Part shown: positions 33,558 to 42,730 of the stretch, one piece after another | Numbering within the stretch: position 1 is the stretch's first letter | How the letters are laid out: each line of letters opens with the position of its first letter | DNA from: Phycisphaerales bacterium | GTDB lineage: Bacteria; Planctomycetota; Phycisphaerae; Phycisphaerales; UBA1924 | Length of the DNA: 64,000 nt | Direction: 5' to 3' | Assembly (NCBI GenBank): GCA_023382935.1 | Contig: JAHDXL010000006.1 | Coordinates: 62,001 to 126,000, forward strand | Position numbers and translations under genes: made by a program | Notes under the pieces: model-generated | Databases searched by the model: none | Told to the model about the DNA's origin: nothing | What the model saw: the letters and a program-made list of their open reading frames with translations, nothing else

Positions 33558-34883
33558 TTACGGGCATCCGGCCGCAAAAGCCTGGAGAAACGCTTGAACG
33601 TCAAAAAAGTCGAACAGCCCGTCGGTGGCCAGATCGGCGCGCGGGTCGTGTGCGGCGAACGCCCCCAGAAACTCCTGCACGTCAAAGAAATCCAGAACCC
33701 CGTCTCCGGTGAAGTCGGGCGTGCAGTCCTCGACCGGCGTGGCGACGAACACGCCGATGGTGCCGTTGTGGAGGAATGCGGCGAAGGCGACCTGTCCGGC
33801 GTCGTTGATGGCGATGACACCGCTCATCACCTGCTTGCCCGTGCCGCCCCCGAAGTCGAAGCCAAATGTGAGCGGGCCCAGATCGGTCTGGACGACCTGT
33901 CCATACTCGACGATCTTGATCAGCCCGTCGCCATCGCCGACCCACAGGGCGGTGGAGACCGCGTCGCTGGCGCGCAGAGCGACCAGCCCGCCACTGTTCA
34001 CGACGGGCGGGAAGTTGGCGATGGAGGAATCGACGATGCCCAAGTCGCCGCCCTGTGCGATGCGCGTTTCGCTGGCGCCGTCGGCCCGCATTACCTGCCA
34101 GCGTGAGTCGGCGGTGCGCCGTCCGGAAAAAGCGACCAGCCCATTCTCGGCCAAGGCGATCGAATTGACGAACGCATTGTAAACCGCGCCGGTCTGCGCG
34201 ATGGTGGTGCGTGCTCCTCCCGGCTCCCAGCGGATGATCGCCTGGCCCCCGGCCTGGGGGAAGACTTTGCCGGCCATCTGTCGCGCGTCGTTGAGTCTAG
34301 GGCTGAACAGGTAGGAATACAGCCCGTCGTACGTGTTGGCAACCTGCGTCTGCGTGCGCACACCGGAGACGTACTGGTCAATGATGTTCTTCTGCGCGCT
34401 GCCGAAGTCGCCGCGATAGCCAAGGGCCGCGTCTGAGGTGATGGAGACAGACGAGAAGCCGGTGACCCCTTCGGGCCCGCCGGGTGCAAAGTACTGCACC
34501 AGGGCGCCGCTCGTGTCGCGCACCTCGACGCCGCTGAAGAAGATCGGCAGGGCGATTCGGCCATGGCGCAGGGCGATGCCGGTGGAGTAGTAGGGCTCGC
34601 TGCTGTTGACGGTGTGGACCAGTCCGCCCGAGCCGTGGCGGCCGTAGAAGACGCCTTCGGTGGCGTTGGGCAGTCCGAGGACCACGCGGATGGCCACGCC
34701 GCCATCGTCGTCGAGCGCGACGTATTGGCTGGAGAGCGAACTGCCGATGGGCAGGTTGAACGCGGGGGTGTTGGGGTCGAGGCTCGAGCGGCACTGGAGT
34801 TCGAAAGCCCAGTGGGCTGGCGGGGCCGCGTAACCATGGGCGGCAGCGCACGCAACGGCCACGGCCAACGGATGCGTGGACAT
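33558..34883 (-). CDS. Secreted beta-propeller-like protein with GC-type dockerin tail
   Basis: The N-terminus reads as a short signal peptide (MSTHPLAVAVACAAAHGYAA), and GAGGAG lies before the ATG at 34883. The middle 350 residues hold repeats in which N-x-x-G-x-V-A-F/L motifs recur (SIALAENGLVAFSGRR, PPVVNSGGLVALRASDA, IAINDAGQVAFAAFL). That pattern is common in uncharacterised planctomycete secreted propellers. The tail has both halves: DFTGDGVLDFFDVQEFLGAF and DLATDGLFDFFDVQAFLQAF, ending AAGCP. Ligand or enzyme activity is unknown. Confidence 0.75.
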   Translation of the reverse strand: MSTHPLAVAVACAAAHGYAAPPAHWAFELQCRSSLDPNTPAFNLPIGSSLSSQYVALDDDGGVAIRVVLGLPNATEGVFYGRHGSGGLVHTVNSSEPYYSTGIALRHGRIALPIFFSGVEVRDTSGALVQYFAPGGPEGVTGFSSVSITSDAALGYRGDFGSAQKNIIDQYVSGVRTQTQVANTYDGLYSYLFSPRLNDARQMAGKVFPQAGGQAIIRWEPGGARTTIAQTGAVYNAFVNSIALAENGLVAFSGRRTADSRWQVMRADGASETRIAQGGDLGIVDSSIANFPPVVNSGGLVALRASDAVSTALWVGDGDGLIKIVEYGQVVQTDLGPLTFGFDFGGGTGKQVMSGVIAINDAGQVAFAAFLHNGTIGVFVATPVEDCTPDFTGDGVLDFFDVQEFLGAFAAHDPRADLATDGLFDFFDVQAFLQAFAAGCP

Positions 34884-35000
34884 GACGGATCTCCTCGGCG
34901 GAACGTGTCCACCCTAGCAGGTGGCGGGCGGCCAGGGAACGGGGAAGACACCACTTTTTGTCGTTGACCGAGAACACGATCAGACCGCAGAAAAAGAAAG

Positions 35001-35025
35001 GGGGCCCCTCCGGAAGAGGGGCCCC
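35001..35025 (-). terminator. Strong intrinsic terminator
   Basis: GGGGCCCCTC pairs with GAGGGGCCCC around a 5-base loop. On the minus strand the stem is followed by CCTTTCTTTTTCT. It lies 24 bases beyond the stop codon at 35050, so it ends the transcript of that gene. Confidence 0.85.
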
Positions 35026-35049
35026 GCGTTCAAATCATTGAGAACGAGA

Positions 35050-37266
35050 TTAGCAGCCTTCGGAGAACAGGCGGAGGAACTCGGCCACGTCGAAGAAGTC
35101 GTACGTGCCCTCGCCCGTGAGGTCGGCCGCCGGGGTCTGGGCCTGGAAGTCGGCCAGGAACTGCTGCACGTCGAAGAAGTTCAGATCGCCATCCGGAGCC
35201 CAGTCAGCCAGGCACACGTCATCGCAGCCGAAGGTGGAGACGACGATGCCGTCCACCCCGGCCTCGACCACCGAGGCGTTGGCGGTGTCGTAGGCTGTGA
35301 ATCGGAGGCGCGTGCTGGCCGTCGGCGTCACGAAGTCGGCCACGCGGAAAGAGTGCTGGAACCAGCCGCCGGAAGACTCGGCGGTATTGGGCCCGACGGT
35401 TTCAACGGTCACCCAGTTGCCGTCGCCGTTGCTGACGGCGACCACCATGATGTCCTCGTTCGGGGCAGCGCCGGCGGCATTGTGGAACCAGCGCCAGTAC
35501 GAAACACTGGCCTGCGGACCGGAGCAGTCGATCGCGGCCGATGTGAGCGTGGTCGAGCCGTTGTCGAGGTCAGAGTTGCCCAGGCGGTTGCCGGTCAGCC
35601 AGGCCGAGCCGGAGCCATCGCCGTCGGTGATGGGATCGCCACGGCTGCCGTCGCCGGCGGGAACGCCTCGCTCCCACGTGCCGTCGGTGGCGTTTCCAGT
35701 GACGGTCCATCCCGTGTCGGTTTCGCAGTTATCTTCGAAGGCAATGCCTCCGACGCCGACCACGTAACCGAGCGGGTTGTTGGCGCCGTCTTCCGGAGCG
35801 GTGACCACGCCGCTGTCCCGTCCCTGGGCCGACACGTAGAACTCGGGCGTGTCGGAGCAGGCGGCCGCGGGAACGGTGGCCGAGTAGGCGTCGCCACCGA
35901 GGTAGGTCAGGGGGACGGAGGCAAAGGCGCCGCCGCTCATGCGGTAGTGGAGCAACTGGCTGCCTTCAACGAAGATGTCATCGCCTTTGGTGATGGTGAC
36001 GTCGAAGGAGAAGGCCGTGTTGGGCGCCATAGTGGCGGGAATCACGTCGTCGATCGAGATGCGGACCGGGGTGGGACCGACGTCACCGGGAACGGGGCCT
36101 GGGAACGTGACCGAGTTCGGCGAGCCCGTGCGGAACAGGCCCAGGGAGACGTTCCCGGTCACGGGAGCGCCGTTGGAGGTGAACTGGAAGGTGTACATGG
36201 TCCCCCAGCGGAGGGCGTTGGAGTTCGGGTTCTGCGCGAAGGTCTGCGGGCTCTGCCAGCGAATGGACTGGCCGCTGTTGGAGAAGACCCACGGCGAGTT
36301 GTCATAGGGCTCCCCCGAGTGATACAGCGGGGCGTAGAAATTCTGATTCGAAACCGACGCGGCGCTGCCGATGGGGAACTCGACGTAGGCACCGCTGCGA
36401 TGCGAGTTGAGGTTCTGGATAGCGTAGGTGTAGGTGTAGGTGGCGTTCCCGTTGTCCACGACCTTGTAGCCGATGAAGAAGCGACCGTCGCCCGGGACGT
36501 CGACCGTGGTGATGGTCACGTTGGGATCGGGCTGGTTGATGCCTAGGCCATGATCCTTCCATGCATAAATGCCGGGCTTCTCACGCTGGGTGGTGCCCTG
36601 AAGCGAGAATGAGTAGTCGGCGTTCTTGCTCACGCGGCGATACGAGGCGTTGTTGTACCCGTTGCCGGCCGTGGCATCGTCGGGGGTCACATAGTGACCC
36701 TCGACGAAGTAGATCGCGCCGGGCGTGTCCAAGTCTGTCTGGGCGACCTGGAGGCGCTTGAAGACCGCGTTCCCGGTCGAGCCTTGCGGGTTGGACCACG
36801 GGTAGTTGAACAGGCCGGTATAGGCGTTGACCTCGAAGCGCGGGCCAAGACCACTCTGGCTGCCGTTGAGCGAAGAACTGTACGGGTCGGAGCAACCCAC
36901 GCCGAGGACCGAGCCGCCGTGTCCGTTGCAGGTGCCGCAGAGGTTCTGCGTCAGCGCGGTGAAACCGTGCTTGAGCCAAGAGATGCCGATCTGATCGATG
37001 CGCCCGTTGGCGACGCGGTACATGTTCTGCCCGATGACCGGATGCTGGTTGTTGCCGGCAATCCAGAGCAGGTCGGTGTCGCCGATGTTGCAAGAGGTCG
37101 TGCCCACGGCGTACGCGCGGATGCCCCCGACGGCGCCGTAGTGGGCAACGCCCGTGAGGTCGCCGACGATGACGTCGGGACCGGTGGTGGCGCCCGCCGC
37201 CCCGAGGAGGGCGCCGAGTGCGAGGACTCCGGCCGCAATCCGGCCCTTGCTGATCAGATCGTGCAT
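35050..37266 (-). CDS. Large secreted protein with GC-type dockerin tail (paralog of 48405-49703)
   Basis: The 738-residue product has a signal peptide (LISKGRIAAGVLALGALLGA). A first domain of about 380 residues is shared with the protein at 48405-49703: GPDVIVGDLTGVAHYGAVGG, NQHPVIGQNMYRVANGRIDQ, VDVPGDGRFFIGYKV and NALRWGTMYTFQF. Unlike that protein it then has an Ig-like part and a jelly-roll-like domain (DNCETDTGWTVTGNATDGTW to RLRFTAYDTANASVVEAGVD). The tail is DWAPDGDLNFFDVQQFLADF and DLTGEGTYDFFDVAEFLRLF, ending SEGC. The function of the shared domain is unknown. The ATG at 37266 follows GGGAG. Confidence 0.8.
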   Translation of the reverse strand: MHDLISKGRIAAGVLALGALLGAAGATTGPDVIVGDLTGVAHYGAVGGIRAYAVGTTSCNIGDTDLLWIAGNNQHPVIGQNMYRVANGRIDQIGISWLKHGFTALTQNLCGTCNGHGGSVLGVGCSDPYSSSLNGSQSGLGPRFEVNAYTGLFNYPWSNPQGSTGNAVFKRLQVAQTDLDTPGAIYFVEGHYVTPDDATAGNGYNNASYRRVSKNADYSFSLQGTTQREKPGIYAWKDHGLGINQPDPNVTITTVDVPGDGRFFIGYKVVDNGNATYTYTYAIQNLNSHRSGAYVEFPIGSAASVSNQNFYAPLYHSGEPYDNSPWVFSNSGQSIRWQSPQTFAQNPNSNALRWGTMYTFQFTSNGAPVTGNVSLGLFRTGSPNSVTFPGPVPGDVGPTPVRISIDDVIPATMAPNTAFSFDVTITKGDDIFVEGSQLLHYRMSGGAFASVPLTYLGGDAYSATVPAAACSDTPEFYVSAQGRDSGVVTAPEDGANNPLGYVVGVGGIAFEDNCETDTGWTVTGNATDGTWERGVPAGDGSRGDPITDGDGSGSAWLTGNRLGNSDLDNGSTTLTSAAIDCSGPQASVSYWRWFHNAAGAAPNEDIMVVAVSNGDGNWVTVETVGPNTAESSGGWFQHSFRVADFVTPTASTRLRFTAYDTANASVVEAGVDGIVVSTFGCDDVCLADWAPDGDLNFFDVQQFLADFQAQTPAADLTGEGTYDFFDVAEFLRLFSEGC

Positions 37267-37332
37267 TGGGTTTTTCTCCCTTGGGAGTGACACCGACCCC
37301 CTTGCGGTAGTTCACTCTGCCCCATGAAACGG

Positions 37333-37358
37333 CGATGGCCTCGCGTTGAGGCCCATCG
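37333..37358 (-). terminator. Probable terminator after the 37462-38574 gene
   Basis: CGATGGCCTC and GAGGCCCATCG form a stem with one bulged base and a 5-base loop, in the spacer downstream of the minus-strand stop at 37462. The minus-strand 3' side continues CCGTTTC. Confidence 0.5.
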
Positions 37359-37461
37359 GGCGGGAGTGTAACACGCCGGTACCCGCCACCCAATACCGAA
37401 CATCATCCGATTTCGAGTTTTTGTTGGCAATCGTGCCTGTGGGAGCGGCCTGTGGGGACAT

Positions 37462-38574
37462 TCAGCAAGCGGCGGAAAAGCGATTCAGGAAGTCCTGTAT
37501 ATCAAAGAAGTTATGTACGCCGTCGCCATTCAGATCGGCCGCCGGAAGCCGGGCGGAGAACGCGGCCAGATAGGCCTGGACGTCAAAGAAATTCACCAGA
37601 GCATCACCGTTCCAGTCCCCGGGGCACCGGCACTGGTCCGGGTGCCCGTCTGAGTCCAGGTCGGTGGCTTCCTCACCGCCTGCTCTCACCACCGCCAAGA
37701 TGAACTCCAGATCCGCCTGGTTGGTCTGCCCGTCTCCATTGGCGTCCGTCGGCTCGGTCGGCCAAAGGCAGGCATCGCTCAGCCCCACCCAGCCATCCTG
37801 ATCGAGATCCACTTCGAGCGGGGGGCTGGCGGCCTGAGGTGCGGTGACGTCCGCGCCACCGAGCGTCCGGGCGAGGTAATTGCGCAACGCCACGTCGAGG
37901 AACTCGCCAGAGCCTTCCAGATTCAACTCATACACCCCCGGCGCCAGCACCGTGCCTGGTCGATTCTGCACGAGGCGCGACGAGCCCGCATAGGAGATGT
38001 CCACCAGCACGCCCACGCCTGTGAGCGGATCAATCGGTCCGCGAAATCGTCCGTCGAGAGAAGTCAGCGCATTCTCGCACGCGTGGTCGGCGATGAAGCG
38101 GACCAACAGGTCGCCGCGCGTCCAAGTGAGCACGCGGAATCGCATCGTTTGCCGGTGCGTCATGTTTCCGGAAGCGCGGCTGTGCTGATCGATCGTGAAG
38201 TCGGCCGTGGCGCCAATGGCGGAGGTCGCCAGAAGTGAAACACCCGTTGGCGTAGCGGTGCCCGAGTAACTGGCGCCGCGCGAGAGCACGACGCTCGGGC
38301 ACCCGCCGTTGTCGAAGTTTACCGTCTCATCGAGGAGCAGCCCCTCGCCCTCGGCTGCCCGATCCGAGAGCCAGGGAATGCTGCACGTCACGCTCGAGTT
38401 GCCGTTCGAGATGGTTTGTCCGAGTTGCGCCGCGTGCCACTCATAGGAGACGAAAACGTCGGCGAAGAACTGGGCTCGCCCTTCGGTCGCCAGAATTCCG
38501 GGGACCGACAGCAGGACCAACGCTGACAAGGCGCCAAGCCGAGCGATCCCGGCATGGATGCAGTCGGTGAGCAT
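37462..38574 (-). CDS. Secreted protein with EF-hand-like segment plus GC-type dockerin tail
   Basis: The ATG at 38574 follows GGGAGGA and opens a signal peptide (AGIARLGALSALVLLSVPGI). The middle is a beta-rich domain of unknown function (about residues 40-230). Before the usual tail there is a Ca-binding-like segment of the classical dockerin/EF-hand type: DLDQDGWVGLSDACLWP, DANGDGQTNQADLEFILAVV and DLDSDGHPDQC. The tail then has DWNGDALVNFFDVQAYLAAF and DLNGDGVHNFFDIQDFLNRF, ending SAAC. The protein therefore joins two distinct repeat types in series, unlike its neighbours. Confidence 0.8.
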   Translation of the reverse strand: MLTDCIHAGIARLGALSALVLLSVPGILATEGRAQFFADVFVSYEWHAAQLGQTISNGNSSVTCSIPWLSDRAAEGEGLLLDETVNFDNGGCPSVVLSRGASYSGTATPTGVSLLATSAIGATADFTIDQHSRASGNMTHRQTMRFRVLTWTRGDLLVRFIADHACENALTSLDGRFRGPIDPLTGVGVLVDISYAGSSRLVQNRPGTVLAPGVYELNLEGSGEFLDVALRNYLARTLGGADVTAPQAASPPLEVDLDQDGWVGLSDACLWPTEPTDANGDGQTNQADLEFILAVVRAGGEEATDLDSDGHPDQCRCPGDWNGDALVNFFDVQAYLAAFSARLPAADLNGDGVHNFFDIQDFLNRFSAAC

Positions 38575-38601
38575 CGGCAGATCCTCCCTGGAGAAACGAA
38601 G

Positions 38602-38632
38602 CGAGCGCCGCCCCACGCGGGGACGGCGCTCG
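38602..38632 (-). terminator. Intrinsic terminator hairpin
   Basis: CGAGCGCCGCCCC pairs with GGGG-A-CGGCGCTCG, a 13-bp stem with one bulge and a 4-base loop. On the minus strand it is followed by CTTCGTTTCTCC. It lies 28 bases beyond the stop at 38660. Confidence 0.75.
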
Positions 38633-38659
38633 TGCATTATTTCGACCGGGCGAGCGGAT

Positions 38660-39919
38660 TCAAGCGTCCGGACCGCCGCCGCCTGGCTGACAGCCCTGGC
38701 TGAAGGCCTGCAGGAAGTTGAGCACATCGAAGAAGTTGAGTTCGCCGTCATTGTTGAAGTCGGCATCCTCGCTCTGGCTCGAGAAGATGTCAAGGTATAC
38801 AAGGACGTCGAAGAAATCGAGGATTCCGTCGCCGGTCAGGTCGGCCGGGCACGGGGCGCCGCCAACGGCCGGGTTGCCGCCACCGCCGCCGGAGAGATCC
38901 GCGTTCACGTCCCACGGGAACGACGGATCGAGGTTGAGGTCGTAATCGAGATCGAAGGTGCTGGGCAGGGCGAACGAGAGCGGGATGGGCGTACCCACTG
39001 GGGGCAACATGCCGGCAAAGCGTCCGCCGTCGTTGCTCACGTCGACCACGCCGTTGCGGATGCGCAGTTCGATCCGCCCGCCTTGTCCGGGCCGCACGTA
39101 GGTCGGGGGGATGTCGAGGAGGAAGTCGAACTCAGCCGCGTCGGTCTCGAAAATGCCGCCGTCCCAGCGCATGCGCCCGCTTCCCTCGGCCTGAATGTCA
39201 AAGTCGAGCAGCGAAGCCTCGACGACCTCGCCGGTCTGGAGATTGGTTGCGACGAAGTGGATCGGGTCGCGGACGGCCTGAGCGCTGGAGCCGCCGCCGA
39301 TGCTGTCGAACAAGAGCGTGGGGTTCCACTGGATGCTGCCGTTGGCGAGGCGCACGCCGCCTCGCACGGTGACGGCCGCCGCGCTGAAGGCATAGGCGAC
39401 CGCGCCGCCGCGGCCCGCCATGGCCGCCCGCGCCAATCCGCTGGACCCCACGCTGCCCTGAATGTGGTACGGCGGCGTTGTGCCATAGGGCCAGACGAAG
39501 AAACTGGTGCATGCGGTGGCCAGCGAGGGCGGAATCTGCACGGTCATACAAACGCCGGCGTTGATGCCGGCCGGCGGGATGGGAAAGGAGTTGTAGATGC
39601 ATTGCACGGGGCCTCCATAGAGCCCGGAGTTGAAGGCCACGGGCATGCCCACGGGCGCCAAGCCCCACGATTCGGTGCCGAAGGGGTCGAAGGCGGGTAG
39701 TTGGACCGGAGCCTGCACGCCCCAGGCGGGCATGTGCCCGGTCATCTGCACCCAGGCGTGCCGGAACTCGTGCCCGCGAACGTCGACCACGTCACCCGAG
39801 GGCTGGAAACTGAAGTTGTGCACAACGGAGTAGGGGATTTCCTGCCAAGACTGGGCCATCACGGGTCCGCCGGCCAGAGCCAGCACGCCACTACAGACGA
39901 GGGTCGCGGTGCGGTGCAT
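38660..39919 (-). CDS. Secreted protein with GC-type dockerin tail and C-terminal extension
   Basis: The signal peptide is TATLVCSGVLALAGGPVMAQ, and GGGAGA precedes the ATG. The body of about 320 residues is beta-rich with no recognised family (SFFVWPYGTTPPYHIQGSVG; VEASLLDFDIQAEGSGRMRW). The tail halves are DLTGDGILDFFDVLVYLDIF and DFNNDGELNFFDVLNFLQAF, with Leu where Gln usually follows FFDV. The protein continues past the usual end as SQGCQPGGGGPDA, a Gly-rich extension not seen in the other copies. Confidence 0.78.
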   Translation of the reverse strand: MHRTATLVCSGVLALAGGPVMAQSWQEIPYSVVHNFSFQPSGDVVDVRGHEFRHAWVQMTGHMPAWGVQAPVQLPAFDPFGTESWGLAPVGMPVAFNSGLYGGPVQCIYNSFPIPPAGINAGVCMTVQIPPSLATACTSFFVWPYGTTPPYHIQGSVGSSGLARAAMAGRGGAVAYAFSAAAVTVRGGVRLANGSIQWNPTLLFDSIGGGSSAQAVRDPIHFVATNLQTGEVVEASLLDFDIQAEGSGRMRWDGGIFETDAAEFDFLLDIPPTYVRPGQGGRIELRIRNGVVDVSNDGGRFAGMLPPVGTPIPLSFALPSTFDLDYDLNLDPSFPWDVNADLSGGGGGNPAVGGAPCPADLTGDGILDFFDVLVYLDIFSSQSEDADFNNDGELNFFDVLNFLQAFSQGCQPGGGGPDA

Positions 39920-40052
39920 GAGTATCTCCCGGTGTGCGTTGGGGGCCCGAGGCCCGTTGATTCCACCAGAAGTTCTCTGCTCAAGCCAGAGATTTCTCTC
40001 AGCAGCCTGCGGATTTTCTGTTCACGCGCCGCGCCCGAGTCGAACCGGCGAT

Positions 40053-40784
40053 CTAGGGGCAGCCGAACGCGAACGCCGCAAGGAATGCCTGCACGTCGAA
40101 GAAGTCGAACACGTCGTCACCGTTGAAGTCGGCCGCCGGGTCGTGATCGGCAAGCGCGGCCAGGAAGGCCTGCACGTCGAAGAAGTCGAGCAGGCCGTCG
40201 GAGTTCATGTCGGCAAGGCACAGGTCGGCCATCAGTCCCCAGGCCACGTTGTCGATGATGGCCCAGCCCGCGGTGGCGGTTTCGCGGACGCGGACGTGCG
40301 TGATGCCGGCGGGGTGCCGCCACCCGACGAAGGCCTCGCCGCCAGGGAGGAGATCGAGTTCGACGGTTCCCAGCACATCCTCGCCGTGAGAAAAGGTCAC
40401 CACGTCGTGATACATGACGTTGCCGGTGATGCTCACCACGTCGAGGCCGACAGCCTGTTGCGGCTGGTCGAAGGCGATGAGCAGATCATCACCACCGGCC
40501 AGGACGTTGCTGTCATCCCCCCACACAAAGGACGCATAGACGCGCAGCCAGTGCGGGCTGGAGTAGGTCACGCCTGGCATGATGCCCCAGCCTGCGGGCT
40601 GTGTGGCCGAGTTGAGCGGGTTGGGGGCTGCCACGCTCGTGCCGCCGTGGATGCTGAAACCCTCAAAGTCCTCGAGTACGAGGGCGTCGCCGAGGACGGC
40701 CTCGAGCTGGGCCCGCGTCTCGATCGGTTGGGCCGTTGCAACTGGCGCCACGGCAGCGATGGTCATGCTGATAAGTCGCTTCAT
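40053..40784 (-). CDS. Small secreted protein with GC-type dockerin tail
   Basis: The 243-residue product starts at ATG 40784 with GGAGA upstream. It has a signal peptide (LISMTIAAVAPVATAQP) and one domain of about 160 residues containing LVLEDFEGFSIHGGTS and ITHVRVRETATAGWAIIDNV, which resembles a carbohydrate-binding jelly roll. The tail halves are DMNSDGLLDFFDVQAFLAAL and DFNGDDVFDFFDVQAFLAAF, ending AFGCP. It begins 25 bases after the stop of the beta-helix gene, so the two are likely in one transcript. Confidence 0.78.
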   Translation of the reverse strand: MKRLISMTIAAVAPVATAQPIETRAQLEAVLGDALVLEDFEGFSIHGGTSVAAPNPLNSATQPAGWGIMPGVTYSSPHWLRVYASFVWGDDSNVLAGGDDLLIAFDQPQQAVGLDVVSITGNVMYHDVVTFSHGEDVLGTVELDLLPGGEAFVGWRHPAGITHVRVRETATAGWAIIDNVAWGLMADLCLADMNSDGLLDFFDVQAFLAALADHDPAADFNGDDVFDFFDVQAFLAAFAFGCP

Positions 40785-40809
40785 CGCCAAGTCTCCGCGG
40801 TGTGACGAT

Positions 40810-42543
40810 TCAAGGACAGCCGGCCGAGAAAGCCGCGAGGAACGCCTGCACGTCGAAGAAATCGAAGACAGCGTCGTCATTGAAATCAGCCGCCGGGTCG
40901 TGGCTGGCGAAGGCCGCCAGGAAGCCCTGCACGTCGAAGAAGTTCAGTTGACCGTCCGAGTTGAAGTCGGCCACGCAGGCGCTGGCGACGACGACCTCGA
41001 ACACGCCCATGTCGACGATGGGCGCCGAGCCGGCGCCGGTGTCGGGGGTGGCCAAGTCGTCGGTTCGACGGGCATTGCCGGCCAGATCGAGCGTCACCCA
41101 TGCTGGTACAGCCGCGTTTCTGCCCGCATCGATGCACGGCGAGCCGGGCAGCAATGTAAAGTTGGCGCCCAGCATCGGATTGCGGTCGATGCACCCGGGG
41201 AGGTTCTCGGGGTCGATCGAGTCCTCTCCCACCGCCGCTGGGCCGAAGATCAGCGCGACGCACGAGTACTCCAGGTCGAACGAGCCGTTGATGTGGGTGC
41301 GCCAGTAGCCGGAGATTTCCGGGTGCGTGGCGGTGTTACCCCAGATGATCGAGTTGGAAATGTTCATGTGCCCGTTGGAGTAGGTCATCAGCGCGTGTTT
41401 CTTCCCGTGGTTGTTGAGGAAATCGCAGTTGATGATGCGGGCCGTGGCGCCCGCGAAGGAATAGACCAGGAGGGCCGCTCCCTCGCCTCCACCTTCGGGA
41501 TATGGGTCGCGAGGCTGAATGGTGGCGGTGTTGTTCTCGAACAGGCAGTTGACGATGGTGACGTTCTGCCAAGCCATCAGGCCCGCGCCATAATGAGCCC
41601 GATTGCCACGGAACACGCAGTCAATGACAGTGGTCGGCGGAGAGAAAATATGGAGCCCGCCTCCCCAGCAGGTGATGTTACCAACCGACCAGAAGCCGCG
41701 GTTGATATTGTCTTCGAACACGCAGCGACGGATGGTCACCGGGTCGTCATTCCACAGCGAGACGCCGGCCCCGGTGGCCTCAAAGTCGGCGACGGTTTCA
41801 TTGTCGTAGAACACGCAGTCTTCGAGAATGGGCGCGCCTGAGCCATAGGCGGAGAGCCCACCGCCGCTGCCAAGGTGAACATAGTTGCTCTCGAAGCGGC
41901 AGTTGCTGAACGCCGGCGAGCCGTCCTGTGTGTAGACCCCGCCCCCGTGCGCGAACGCCGCGAGATTGTGGCGAAAGACGCAGTTGCGGACGGTCGGGCT
42001 GCCGCCGATGTTGTACAGGCCGCTGCCGAACATGAGCGGGTCGCCGGCCGACGTACCGACCGGCCCGGTGTGCCCGAGTTCCACGATGAAGCCATCGAGA
42101 ACGCTGGAGCGGTCGACGCCCGAAGAGACGACCACATGGCCGCAGTTGGAGGTGTTGACCAGCCAACCGACCGGCCAGGCCGGCCCGACGCCGGTGTCAT
42201 CCTGGTTGACGTCGCCGGAGAGGATGGTTGGGTTGGCCAGCCAATTGCGCTGGTGGCGTTGTGTTTCCGTGCCGTTGAAACCGCCGTAAAGCGCCACGCC
42301 GGGGCGCATGTGGAAGGATGAGGTGGCGTCTCCAGTCTGTGAGGGCACGTAGACGCCGGAGCGGACCCAGATTTCATCGCCCGGCTGGGCCAAGGCCAGA
42401 GCGGTTTGTAGGTCGCGGAATGGCGATTCCCAGGACTGGCCGTCGCCACCACCCGACGAAGCGCTGACGTAAATGACATCGCCGAGGGCAGCGGTGACAA
42501 AGAGCAGCGTGCTCGCCACGATGTGGGCTGTGCGATTCAGCAT
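40810..42543 (-). CDS. Right-handed beta-helix protein with GC-type dockerin tail
   Basis: The 577-residue product starts at ATG 42543, nine bases after GGGAG, with a signal peptide (RTAHIVASTLLFVTAALGDV). A polymorphic-outer-membrane/pectate-lyase-type opening follows (VSASSGGGDGQSWESPFRDL; ALYGGFNGTETQRHQRNW). Then come repeated beta-helix turns such as PTVRNCVFRHNLAAFAHGGG and TTVIDCVFRGNRAHYGAGLM, and a closing GSPCIDAGRNAAVP. Such helices are often surface or polysaccharide-related. The tail is DFNSDGQLNFFDVQGFLAAF and DFNDDAVFDFFDVQAFLAAF, ending SAGCP. Upstream in-frame starts overlap the next gene and are rejected. Confidence 0.87.
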   Translation of the reverse strand: MLNRTAHIVASTLLFVTAALGDVIYVSASSGGGDGQSWESPFRDLQTALALAQPGDEIWVRSGVYVPSQTGDATSSFHMRPGVALYGGFNGTETQRHQRNWLANPTILSGDVNQDDTGVGPAWPVGWLVNTSNCGHVVVSSGVDRSSVLDGFIVELGHTGPVGTSAGDPLMFGSGLYNIGGSPTVRNCVFRHNLAAFAHGGGVYTQDGSPAFSNCRFESNYVHLGSGGGLSAYGSGAPILEDCVFYDNETVADFEATGAGVSLWNDDPVTIRRCVFEDNINRGFWSVGNITCWGGGLHIFSPPTTVIDCVFRGNRAHYGAGLMAWQNVTIVNCLFENNTATIQPRDPYPEGGGEGAALLVYSFAGATARIINCDFLNNHGKKHALMTYSNGHMNISNSIIWGNTATHPEISGYWRTHINGSFDLEYSCVALIFGPAAVGEDSIDPENLPGCIDRNPMLGANFTLLPGSPCIDAGRNAAVPAWVTLDLAGNARRTDDLATPDTGAGSAPIVDMGVFEVVVASACVADFNSDGQLNFFDVQGFLAAFASHDPAADFNDDAVFDFFDVQAFLAAFSAGCP

Positions 42544-42709
42544 GTGATCGTCTCCCGGCTTGGACGCAAAGCCGAGACGCAAGCAAAGCGGGTGCCATCG
42601 TCCGAAAAGCGGCTGGGGCACCCCTGGTTGCACCTTCGGCGAAAGTCCGAGTCGCCCCCAGCGGACGATGTGGCCACCTCTGGCCACGTTGGCGCACAGA
42701 ACTGGCCAA

Positions 42710-42726
42710 GAGGCGAAAAACGCCTC
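42710..42726 (-). terminator. Short hairpin after the passenger-repeat gene
   Basis: GAGGCG, loop AAAAA, CGCCTC lies immediately beyond the stop codon at 42731. The stem is short and the minus-strand tail (TTGGCC) is not T-rich, so it is a weak terminator candidate. Confidence 0.45.
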
Positions 42727-42730
42727 GTTC

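Noticed and set aside
40579-41841. 420-codon plus-strand frame opposite the beta-helix gene
   Set aside because: Its repeated HVEEIE/LHVEEVQ segments are the mirror reading of the FFDVQ codons, not a real protein.
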